Below are positions 1 through 5,304 of a stretch of DNA of 14,035 nt, piece after piece. The position numbers were made by a program, and so were the translations under genes. The DNA comes from Bifidobacteriaceae bacterium UBA2724 (lineage in GTDB: Bacteria > Actinomycetota > Actinomycetes > Actinomycetales > Bifidobacteriaceae), in contig DEKK01000008.1 of NCBI GenBank assembly GCA_002353815.1, forward strand, positions 1-14,035, in the 5' to 3' direction. The notes under the pieces were generated by a model. That model worked only from the letters and a program-made list of their open reading frames with translations. It searched no databases and was not told the DNA's origin. Within the stretch, counting starts at the first letter, position 1. Each line of letters begins with the position of its first letter.

Positions 1-480
1 GACCCACTAACCAATGTAATGGGTCGCGGGGAGAGCGCCTGGGCGGCGGGTCTTCTCACGGGTCTCGTCATGGAGACGTGCCCCCGGCTCTTTCCGGTCG
101 CGCCCCGGATGCGCGACATCTGATGGCGCCTTGAACGCGGCCGGGAGCCGCGCCCGGTCGTCCCGTTGGTCGTTGCCGGCACATGGGCGTGCCTTCATCG
201 CGAATCTGCCTTTCGCCGCAAATCGTGACACGCGGCTGAATGTGCTGTATCATGAGATCAATCTGTTGGGAAAGTGTGTGCACAACGCTTATCGTGTCGA
301 ACTTATGCCATGTCGAACGTGCTTTCGGTCATGGCCGGGTGAGTGGCGGCGGGCGTCTCGGTAATGGAAGGGCGGCGTGGCGGCGCTGTCCGTGCCCGGT
401 GTCGGTGACTCTGGTTTTCTGTGGCCTCAGCTTCATCTTTCGGAACTTTCACAGGTTTCGAAGGTATTATGAATATGCGA
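1..480. other. Non-coding stretch upstream of clgR
   Basis: No gene could be supported here. Short frames exist on both strands, but none has a ribosome binding site, a recognisable domain or actinobacterial-looking codon use. One frame is open from the left edge to a TGA at 121-123 and could be the tail of an upstream gene, but it has CTA and GTA codons and no recognisable motif, so it is not called. The stretch does hold a promoter-like pair at 225-253, a small palindrome TGTGCACA at 277-284 and an ECF-like element around 442-469. It becomes AT-rich towards the clgR promoter. Confidence 0.6.
225..253 (+). promoter_or_regulatory. Sigma-70-like promoter, distal to clgR
   Basis: GTGACA at 225-230 and TATCAT at 248-253 are separated by exactly 17 nt; each hexamer differs from the sigma-70 consensus at one position. 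Transcription would start near 260 and read towards clgR. No good ORF starts just downstream, so this would be either a distal clgR promoter with a leader of nearly 400 nt or the promoter of an unannotated small transcript. The call rests on sequence match only. Confidence 0.45.
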
Positions 481-483
481 AAC

Positions 484-514
484 GCAAACTTGATACGAAT
501 GCACTCAAGTTTGC
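484..514 (+). promoter_or_regulatory. HAIR-like HspR operator
   Basis: A perfect 10-bp inverted repeat, GCAAACTTGA and TCAAGTTTGC, is separated by 11 nt. Its core at 489-509 reads CTTGATA-N7-ACTCAAG. The HspR-associated inverted repeat known from Streptomyces and other actinobacteria is CTTGAGT-N7-ACTCAAG; the right half matches exactly and the left half at 5 of 7 positions, with the same spacing. It covers the -35 and spacer of the clgR promoter, the position expected of a repressor site. HspR binding is inferred from the motif. Confidence 0.7.
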
Positions 515-520
515 TATACT
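490..520 (+). promoter_or_regulatory. clgR proximal promoter
   Basis: TTGATA at 490-495 and TATACT at 515-520 fit a sigma-70 promoter with a long 19-nt spacer. The -10 is preceded by TG at the extended -10 position, which can compensate for suboptimal spacing. The expected start is near 527, giving a leader of about 120 nt before the GTG at 649. The -35 and spacer lie inside the inverted repeat at 484-514, and the -10 lies inside a second inverted repeat at 511-531, so the promoter is probably repressible. Confidence 0.55.
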
Positions 521-531
521 ATGTGTAGCAA
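511..531 (+). promoter_or_regulatory. Second inverted repeat over the clgR -10
   Basis: TTGCTA at 511-516 and TAGCAA at 526-531 form a perfect 6-bp inverted repeat with a 9-nt spacer, centred on the -10 and start-site region. It overlaps the end of the HAIR-like repeat by four bases. It may be an operator, for example for ClgR itself, or an early transcript hairpin. No known consensus was matched. Confidence 0.35.
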
Positions 532-648
532 TGAAATCCAGAAACAGATTGTGCCCCCTGTAGCGCGCCGGACATAACGGCGTGCGACGGTGGACGGCGC
601 AGTGACGACGGCGACAAGAAGCAACCAGGAAGGAACAAGGAAAGACAG

Positions 649-1245
649 GTGACAGCGATGGCAGCGACGATGGCGACGATGCGTGGCGCGGGCGTGGATG
701 GCAAGGATGTGAAGGAAACTATGGAGCAGCAGGCACAGATGGATGGGGAACGGACGAATGGCTCTGGTGTGGCAGGGCTTGACGGCGTCGCGGAGCGAAT
801 TTCCGGAGGCGGCGCGACGGCGGGCGTGCAGTCGCGCGAACTGACCGACAAGCAGAAGCTTGCCTTGGCGATGCGTCGCAAGCAGCTGCTTCTTGTTGAG
901 AAAAAGCGCCGTGAGCGCCTCAGCAAGCAGCATCAGCGCGAGCAGCGTGCGGTTCCCAATTCCACGTATGCCCCCGTCGCGGCGCAGCGCGCCGATGAGC
1001 CCGTGAGCGTTTCGCTGTGCCGCGTGCAGGGCGAGGTGCTTCGTGAGCTGCGCACCCGCGAGGACAAGCCGCTCCGTGTCATCGCCGATCGTGCCGGCGT
1101 CTCCCTGGGGTATCTGTCCGAGGTCGAGCGCGGACGCAAGGAGGCCAGTTCCGAGTTCATCGTCTCGATCGCCAAGGCGCTCGACGTGCCGCTTTCCACG
1201 GTGCTGTCCATGGTCGCCGATCGCCTCGCCGCCCTCGGGCAGTGA
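649..1245 (+). CDS. clgR: Clp gene regulator ClgR (XRE-type HTH)
   Basis: This is a 198-residue DNA-binding protein. In actinobacteria ClgR activates clpP1P2, clpC and other stress genes, and in Bifidobacterium breve a homologue binds the clpP promoter. The C-terminal third holds a Cro/CI-type helix-turn-helix, with AGVSLGYLSEVERG followed by RKEASSE, which is the ClgR signature and distinguishes it from generic XRE proteins. The first 110 or so residues are a low-complexity Met/Ala/Gly stretch and then a very basic, probably helical segment (MRRKQLLLVEKKRRERLSKQ); typical ClgR proteins of about 100-120 residues lack this. The GTG at 649 is favoured because AAGG at 637-640 sits 8 nt upstream; the ATG at 658 is an alternative. 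The C-terminus (LAALGQ) does not end in the Ala-Ala degron of Streptomyces ClgR. Its position before recA is typical of actinobacteria. Confidence 0.88.
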   Translation: MTAMAATMATMRGAGVDGKDVKETMEQQAQMDGERTNGSGVAGLDGVAERISGGGATAGVQSRELTDKQKLALAMRRKQLLLVEKKRRERLSKQHQREQRAVPNSTYAPVAAQRADEPVSVSLCRVQGEVLRELRTREDKPLRVIADRAGVSLGYLSEVERGRKEASSEFIVSIAKALDVPLSTVLSMVADRLAALGQ

Positions 1246-1273
1246 TGCCGGGTCGGCCGTGCAGGGTCTGTCT

Positions 1274-1312
1274 CGCCGTGCCGTGTCCTTGCAGGGCATG
1301 GCACGGCGTTAT
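1274..1312 (+). terminator. Hairpin terminator after clgR
   Basis: Positions 1274-1288 pair with 1294-1308 in a 15-bp GC-rich stem that includes two G-U pairs. The loop is only TTGCA and is followed by TTATCGTT. It begins 28 nt after the clgR stop, fits a Rho-independent terminator with an imperfect U-tract, and separates clgR from the DUF3046 gene. Confidence 0.7.
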
Positions 1313-1395
1313 CGTTAGAAGTGCTTCGTGGCCGTCCGTGGATCCACGGTGCCATCGATGATTCTGTGCCTCATGTGCCCAAGGAGTGATTGGCA

Positions 1396-1644
1396 ATGTC
1401 TATGCGTGAGCGCGAGTTCTGGGAGCTTCTCGAGGAGGTCTTCGGGCGTAGCTACGGCAGGTCCCTGTCGCGCGACCAACGGCTTTTCAAACTCGGCGAC
1501 CGCACCGTGGTCGAGGCCCTTGCCGACGGCGAGGAACCCCGCGTCGTGTGGAACGTGTTGTGCGACCAGATGGACGTGCCTGACTCCAAGAGATGGGGGA
1601 AGGACCACAATGCACCGCCCATGCCTGCCGTTCGCGGTGTCTGA
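1396..1644 (+). CDS. DUF3046 family protein
   Basis: This is an 82-residue protein of the actinobacterial DUF3046 family, whose biochemical role is not established. It shows the family pattern: REFWELLEEVFG at the start, then SRDQRLFKLGDRTVVEALADG and a VVWNVLCDQMDVP end. The ATG at 1396 is chosen because AAGGAG at 1381-1386 lies 9 nt upstream; the in-frame TTG at 1390 would be too close. Family members are commonly encoded just upstream of recA, as here, which suggests but does not prove a link to recombination. No signal peptide or membrane segment is present. The protein is small, charged and probably cytoplasmic. Confidence 0.85.
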   Translation: MSMREREFWELLEEVFGRSYGRSLSRDQRLFKLGDRTVVEALADGEEPRVVWNVLCDQMDVPDSKRWGKDHNAPPMPAVRGV

Positions 1645-1714
1645 GGCCGCGACCGCGGGTCGGGCATGCGTTCTCCACATTCTTCGTCGTGAGCGCGGCG
1701 TGTCGTCAGAAATT

Positions 1715-1737
1715 CGAACAAGTGTTCGACTACTATT
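1715..1737 (+). promoter_or_regulatory. LexA SOS box and recA promoter
   Basis: TCGAAC-AAGT-GTTCGA at 1715-1730 is a perfect palindrome and matches the actinobacterial LexA box (CGAAC-N4-GTTCG core). A -10-like TACTAT at 1732-1737 follows directly, so LexA would cover the promoter; transcription would start near 1744. No good -35 is visible, so the exact start is uncertain. recA and recX are expected to be induced by DNA damage. Confidence 0.85.
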
Positions 1738-1751
1738 GTGGATAGTTCGCT

Positions 1752-1803
1752 GAAAGGTCCATCGGAGGCGATGAGTTCTGCACATTTGCCGATATGACCT
1801 TTC
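1752..1803 (+). promoter_or_regulatory. recA leader stem-loop 1
   Basis: GAAAGGTC at 1752-1759 pairs perfectly with GACCTTTC at 1796-1803. Inside it, ATCGG at 1761-1765 pairs with CCGAT at 1789-1793, leaving a 23-nt apical loop. The 13 pairs are interrupted only by one unpaired base on the left and two on the right. The element begins a few bases after the expected recA transcript start. No U-tract follows, so it does not look like a terminator. It encloses the start of a possible short upstream ORF at 1771. Confidence 0.55.
1771..1797 (+). CDS. Possible upstream ORF in the recA leader
   Basis: An ATG preceded by GGAGG at 1764-1768 opens an 8-codon frame reading MSSAHLPI and closed by TGA at 1795-1797. 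The spacing between GGAGG and ATG is only 2 nt, shorter than optimal, and the site is partly paired in stem-loop 1. If translated, ribosomes would open that stem-loop before reaching stem-loop 2. This may be a chance ORF; only its position in a structured leader makes it worth recording. Confidence 0.25.
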   Translation: MSSAHLPI

Positions 1804-1824
1804 CCGGGTGTGAAATTCGTCTAC

Positions 1825-1906
1825 CGTGGGTGCCACAACCCAGGGGCCGCCGGCTGCAAGACGCTGAGGTGACTTGCGGCCGGATGCCGGGTTGACCATA
1901 CCCACG
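1825..1906 (+). promoter_or_regulatory. recA leader stem-loop 2 (long hairpin)
   Basis: Four collinear pairing blocks fold 82 nt into one rod. CGTGGGT (1825-1831) pairs with ACCCACG (1900-1906), CAACCC (1836-1841) with GGGTTG (1889-1894), GGC (1845-1847) with GCC (1886-1888), and CCGGCTGCAAG (1850-1860) with CTTGCGGCCGG (1873-1883, one G-U). The blocks are separated by small internal loops and capped by a 12-nt loop. The base ends 5 nt before the recA ribosome binding site AAAGGAG at 1912-1918, which stays free. No U-tract follows. This looks like a leader RNA element affecting stability or translation. No known riboswitch class was recognised. Confidence 0.6.
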
Positions 1907-1923
1907 TTCCGAAAGGAGAGATT

Positions 1924-3057
1924 ATGGCTGCACAGTCTGCCAAGAAAACCGACACCGCCAAGAAGGCTGCGGAAAACCGTGCGGCGGCTCTGTCCACTGC
2001 GCTCGCGCAGGTTGAGAAAGCCTATGGCAAGGGTTCCGTCATGATGCTGGGGGACCACCCGCACCAGCATGTTGAGGTCATACCGACGGGATCCATCGCC
2101 CTCGACCTGGCGCTCGGCATCGGCGGCCTGCCGCGTGGCAGGGTCGTGGAAGTTTACGGTCCCGAATCCTCGGGCAAGACGACCCTTGCGCTTCATGTCG
2201 TTGCCAACGCCCAGAAGAACGGCGTCGCGGCCTATATCGACGTCGAGCATGCGCTGGACCCCGATTACGCCCGCAAGCTCGGGGTTGACACCGACCAGCT
2301 CATCGTGTCGCAGCCCGACAACGGCGAGCAGGCTTTGGAAATCGCCGACATGCTCGTGCGCTCGGGCGGCCTTGACGTCATCGTCATCGATTCCGTCGCG
2401 GCATTGGTGCCCAAGGCCGAGATCGAAGGCGACATGGGCGACAACCACGTGGGGCTGCAGGCCCGTCTCATGAGCCAGGCCCTCCGCAAGCTGACGCCGG
2501 CGCTTGCCCAGACCAACACCACGGCCATCTTCATCAACCAGTTGCGCCAGAAGATCGGCGTCTTTTTCGGCAATCCCGAGACCACCACCGGTGGCCTCGC
2601 ACTGAAGTACTATTCCACCGTCCGTCTCGATATCCGCAGAATCCAGACGCTCAAGGAAGGCGACAAGTCCGTCGGCAACCGCACGAGGGTCAAGGTCGTC
2701 AAGAACAAGATGGCTCCGCCGTTCAAGGCCGCGGAGTTCGACATCCTCTATGGCGAGGGCATCAGCCGAGAGGGCAGCCTCATCGACCTGGGACTCGAAT
2801 GCGATCTCATCCAGAAGTCCGGGTCGTGGTTCCTCTTTGCCGATGGCGAGCAGCTGGGGCAGGGCCGTGAGAAGAGCCGGACCTACCTCAAGGAGCATCC
2901 TGACATCGCCGACGAGCTCGAGCGCCAGATCCGCATCAAGTACGGCCTTGTCGAAGACCCCGATGCGGGCGCCCAGGACGGCGAAGCGGCATCGCCCGAC
3001 CCCAACGATGCCGATGCCGCGGAACAGAAGGCTGATCCGGTCGGCGACAAGGCGTAG
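1924..3057 (+). CDS. recA: Recombinase A
   Basis: RecA polymerises on single-stranded DNA, drives ATP-dependent homologous strand exchange, and as a filament triggers LexA self-cleavage in the SOS response. The 377-residue product has Walker A GPESSGKT at residues 79-86, Walker B VIVIDS with D156, and the DNA-binding L2 segment GVFFGNPETTTGG (the usual Met of GVMFGNPE is Phe here, and the usual Met before KIGV is Gln). The last 35 or so residues are an acidic, Ala-rich tail that normally restrains DNA binding. The ATG at 1924 has AAAGGAG at 1912-1918. A perfect SOS box lies about 200 nt upstream and a structured leader in between. recX follows after 3 nt. Confidence 0.98.
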   Translation: MAAQSAKKTDTAKKAAENRAAALSTALAQVEKAYGKGSVMMLGDHPHQHVEVIPTGSIALDLALGIGGLPRGRVVEVYGPESSGKTTLALHVVANAQKNGVAAYIDVEHALDPDYARKLGVDTDQLIVSQPDNGEQALEIADMLVRSGGLDVIVIDSVAALVPKAEIEGDMGDNHVGLQARLMSQALRKLTPALAQTNTTAIFINQLRQKIGVFFGNPETTTGGLALKYYSTVRLDIRRIQTLKEGDKSVGNRTRVKVVKNKMAPPFKAAEFDILYGEGISREGSLIDLGLECDLIQKSGSWFLFADGEQLGQGREKSRTYLKEHPDIADELERQIRIKYGLVEDPDAGAQDGEAASPDPNDADAAEQKADPVGDKA

Positions 3058-3060
3058 TGC

Positions 3061-3705
3061 ATGATATCCGCTGAGGAATTTCTGGCTGCGAGAGACATGG
3101 AATCCGCGCCCGATCCGACCGAGGAACCTCATGGTCGTGCCGCGTCTGTGCGACGGAGGCGCAGATTCCAACCCCGCCAGTATGACGAAGATCTCGAAGG
3201 CGTGGATGCGCCGGCCTCCCGCAGGCCGGCTCTGTCTGACGACGAGGCACATGACGAATACCGTTGCCAGGAGGCTGCGCTGACCCTGCTCGATGCCGCC
3301 GCCCGTTCGACGGCGACGCTTCGGAAAAGGCTGACGCTCAAGGGCTACGCGCCCGAGACGATCGAGGTCGTCATCTCCAATCTCACGCGCGTGGGCCTGT
3401 TGGACGACCTGAGCTACGCCAGGGGAGTGACGCAGTCCTGCTTGGGGCGTTGCATGGGCCGGCGCGGCACGGTGATGGAACTGGTGCGCAAAGGCGTGGA
3501 CAGGCACATGGCGGAAGAAGTGGCGTCCGAGTTCGAGGAACGGGGGGATTTCGAGCAATCCGCCCGTCGCCTGGCCATGAAAGTGTCGCAGCGTACGCGA
3601 GGGCTGGACCGGCAGGTCCGGCTGCGGCGTTTTTGGTCAGCGGGTGGCCGCAAGGGACATTCGCCGGCCGATCTCAAGCGCCTCGAATCCGAATTCTTCT
3701 CGTGA
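3061..3705 (+). CDS. recX: Regulatory protein RecX
   Basis: RecX caps or destabilises RecA filaments and limits RecA activity. The 214-residue product shows the RecX helical-repeat pattern: ALTLLDAAARSTATLRKRL, GYAPETIEVVISNLTRVGLLDD and SYARGVTQS in the middle, and a later repeat in the C-terminal half. The first 60 or so residues are a poorly conserved, charged extension with a basic run (RRRRRFQPRQ). The start follows the recA stop by only 3 nt with no clear ribosome binding site, so translational coupling and co-transcription from the SOS-regulated recA promoter are likely. recA-recX pairing is standard in actinobacteria. Confidence 0.92.
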   Translation: MISAEEFLAARDMESAPDPTEEPHGRAASVRRRRRFQPRQYDEDLEGVDAPASRRPALSDDEAHDEYRCQEAALTLLDAAARSTATLRKRLTLKGYAPETIEVVISNLTRVGLLDDLSYARGVTQSCLGRCMGRRGTVMELVRKGVDRHMAEEVASEFEERGDFEQSARRLAMKVSQRTRGLDRQVRLRRFWSAGGRKGHSPADLKRLESEFFS

Positions 3706-3868
3706 TTCGTGCCTGATCCGGGATCCGGGCGTCGCGGCTAGGGCTACGCCTGGGGATACGCCCGTTCGGTTGACTCGACCGTGCCCGTTGGATTGGGTCG
3801 CCACCGAGACTGCGCATGGGCGCATGCCATGCGGTGAGGCGGCGACATGAGAAGAAACGCCATGGTAT

Positions 3869-3881
3869 GCCGCGGTGCGGC
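3869..3881 (-). terminator. Candidate rnpB terminator hairpin
   Basis: GCCGC-ACC-GCGGC on the minus strand forms a tight 5-bp stem about 40 nt beyond the RNase P RNA 3' end. The stretch between is T-rich, but no clear U-tract follows the stem, so the actual transcript end may instead lie in the pyrimidine-rich stretch right after helix P1. Confidence 0.3.
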
Positions 3882-3920
3882 GATGAAACGATCTTGCAAT
3901 GAATGAAAGCAAAGAATGAA

Positions 3921-4265
3921 ATGAGACCTCGCATACCCCGGGTTCTGTCACCGCCTTTCGGCGGGGATGACCATCCATCTCGACTTGGCGTTGCCGCCAA
4001 GCTCTAGCAGCCTACCCGAAGGCACGTGCGAGCAGCACTTGACGCCTTCTGCTTGGCCTTGCTCCCGATGAGGCTTGCCATGCGGCCGGCCGTTACCGGC
4101 GGCCCGGTGGTCTCTTGCACCGCCGTTTCACCCTTACCCGCAAGCGGGCGGTCTATTCTCTGTTGCGCTATCTCTCAGGTCGCCCTGGGCGGACGTTATC
4201 CGCCATCGTGCTCTGCGGAGCCCGGAAGTTCCTCAGCTTGCGCCGCGGTCATCGCGAGGTCTCGT
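3921..4265 (-). ncRNA. rnpB: RNase P RNA (bacterial type A)
   Basis: This is the catalytic RNA of RNase P, which removes tRNA 5' leaders together with the RnpA protein. Reading the minus strand, the conserved landmarks appear in order: GAGGAA..TCCGGGCTCC, GCAACAGAGA, GGGTAAGGGTGAAACGG, GGAGCAAGGCCAA, GGGTAGGCTGCT and GACAGAACCCGG. Helix P1 is a perfect 10-bp pairing of 4254-4263 with 3923-3932, which sets the ends and a length near 345 nt, in range for type A. Two departures from consensus stand out: a compensated change of two base pairs in P4, and an L15 loop without the usual GGU. The gene converges on recX and diverges from hpf. Ends are accurate to a few bases. Confidence 0.95.
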
Positions 4266-4269
4266 GACA

Positions 4270-4298
4270 AGAGTACGAACCTGCCGGGACACGCGCAA
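4270..4298 (-). promoter_or_regulatory. rnpB promoter
   Basis: On the minus strand TTGCGC (4293-4298) and TACTCT (4270-4275) are separated by exactly 17 nt. The -10 ends 6 nt before the first base of helix P1 at 4263, where the RNase P RNA should begin. Position and spacing fit a strong housekeeping sigma promoter. Confidence 0.75.
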
Positions 4299-4354
4299 TC
4301 CGCCTAGCAAGACGTGCGGAGCCACGGTTAGCCACGCCCGAACCTGAACAATAA

Positions 4355-4382
4355 GTGACATTTGAGGAATATGAGATATTAT
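4355..4382 (+). promoter_or_regulatory. hpf promoter
   Basis: GTGACA (4355-4360) and TATTAT (4377-4382) are separated by 16 nt and each match the sigma-70 consensus at 5 of 6 positions. The expected start near 4389 gives a leader of about 68 nt. It is divergent from the rnpB promoter, about 55 nt away. Confidence 0.6.
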
Positions 4383-4391
4383 GAAACCACT

Positions 4392-4438
4392 GTTGGCAAT
4401 GGAGCCAACGCATATGTCACCGCGGCTCAGCCGCATAT
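4392..4438 (+). promoter_or_regulatory. Two small hairpins in the hpf leader
   Basis: GTTGGC (4392-4397) pairs with GCCAAC (4404-4409). ATAT (4412-4415) with ATAT (4435-4438) encloses GCGG (4422-4425) with CCGC (4431-4434). They fill the leader between the predicted start and the strong ribosome binding site AAAGGAGGT at 4443-4451. Function unknown; they may only stabilise the transcript. Confidence 0.35.
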
Positions 4439-4456
4439 AGATAAAGGAGGTCCATC

Positions 4457-5122
4457 ATGGAAATCGTCGTTACCGGTCGCCACACCCAGGTGAAGCAGAG
4501 GTTCCGCGATGTCGTCGAAACCAAGATGAACCGTGTTACTGCAATTGCTCCCGATGCACAGCGTGCGCAGGTCGTTCTGTCCCATGAGGGAAACCCGCGC
4601 CAGGCCGACACAGCCAAGCGCGTTGAGATCACCGTCGTCGCAGGCCGCACCATCGTGCGAGCCGAGGCTTCCAGCGGGGACGAATTCAGCGCCCTCGACA
4701 TCGCCATGGACAAGCTCACGCTTCGTCTGCGCCGCATGCGCGACCGCCGCAAGGACCATCGTCGCGGCTATGAGCAGATTGTCGACGAAGGCGCGGTCGA
4801 GGTGCCCGAGACCGAAGCCGCCGAAGAACCGGAGGCGCCGGTCAACAACAGCGCCGCCGATGCCGTCGCTGGCGACCTTGGCCCCGGCGAGTCCGTCGAG
4901 GTCAAGGTCGGCGATACCCCGATCGTCATCCGTCGCAAGCTCCACATCGCCGAGCCGATGACCATCGACGAAGCCCTGTACGAGATGGAACTCATCGGGC
5001 ATGATTTCTTCCTGTTCGTCAACAAAGAGACGAACCGTCCGTCCGTGGTGTACCACCGCCATGGTTGGAGCTACGGTGTCTTCGAAATCGACACCCCCGA
5101 AAACGTGGCCAAGGAGAAGTGA
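4457..5122 (+). CDS. hpf: Long-form ribosome hibernation promoting factor
   Basis: Long HPF binds the 30S subunit and drives dimerisation into translationally silent 100S ribosomes during stress or stationary phase. The 221-residue product has the N-terminal S30AE/YfiA domain (about residues 1-100, beginning MEIVVTGRHTQVKQRF, with a basic RLRRMRDRRKDHRRG helix near its end), an acidic linker of about 50 residues, and the C-terminal dimerisation domain (about 165-215, EALYEMELIGHDFFLF through VVYHRHGWSYGVFEI). The length and second domain exclude the short RaiA/YfiA type. AAAGGAGGT at 4443-4451 gives near-perfect 16S pairing and fixes the ATG. It has its own promoter and terminator, so it appears monocistronic. 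secA follows after 182 nt. Confidence 0.95.
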   Translation: MEIVVTGRHTQVKQRFRDVVETKMNRVTAIAPDAQRAQVVLSHEGNPRQADTAKRVEITVVAGRTIVRAEASSGDEFSALDIAMDKLTLRLRRMRDRRKDHRRGYEQIVDEGAVEVPETEAAEEPEAPVNNSAADAVAGDLGPGESVEVKVGDTPIVIRRKLHIAEPMTIDEALYEMELIGHDFFLFVNKETNRPSVVYHRHGWSYGVFEIDTPENVAKEK

Positions 5123-5150
5123 TCTCCGCCAGGTCATGACAGCCTCGTGA

Positions 5151-5179
5151 ACGATGCCCCGCCCCGCGCGGGGCATCGT
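5151..5179 (+). terminator. Hairpin after hpf
   Basis: Positions 5151-5162 and 5168-5179 pair in a perfect 12-bp GC-rich stem with a 5-nt loop, 28 nt after the hpf stop. What follows is not T-rich, so this is a U-less hairpin terminator or transcript-stabilising end. Confidence 0.6.
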
Positions 5180-5228
5180 CGCGTCTGGGAAACTTTGAGA
5201 AATGCCCACCCTTTTCCGAAGTTTCGCG

Positions 5229-5234
5229 TAGTAT
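5229..5234 (+). promoter_or_regulatory. Candidate secA -10 element
   Basis: TAGTATGAA lies in the only AT-rich part of the hpf-secA gap, 70 nt before the secA GTG. No matching -35 is present at 16-18 nt. The same TAGTATGAA string is found ahead of trpD at 8563. Downstream, CACCG and CGGTG around 5260-5276 can form a small leader hairpin. Confidence 0.3.
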
Positions 5235-5304
5235 GAAGTAAGTTTGTGTTGACACATGCACCGTGGCCAAAGCGGTGTGGCTTTCCAAGTCCGAGGAGTA
5301 AGAC

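Noticed and set aside
1..123. Frame open from the left edge to TGA at 121, possible tail of an upstream gene
   Set aside because: About 40 codons with CTA and GTA codons unlike the neighbours and no recognisable C-terminal motif of cinA or pgsA, the genes expected upstream. Not enough to call.
293..316. Two copies of TGTCGAAC considered as an SOS box
   Set aside because: They are direct, not inverted, and lack the GTTCG half that the LexA box needs.
1315..3558. Open frame of 747 codons on the minus strand over DUF3046, recA and recX
   Set aside because: It is antisense to three well-supported genes and two structured regulatory regions, with no recognisable domain or ribosome binding site.
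3813..3833. CGCATGG / CCATGCG hairpin between recX and rnpB as a terminator
   Set aside because: A 7-bp stem without a T-run on either strand; too weak to call.
4026..4347. Plus-strand ORFs of 90-93 codons
   Set aside because: They lie antisense to the RNase P RNA; their translations are Cys/Ser/Arg-rich, with no ribosome binding site.
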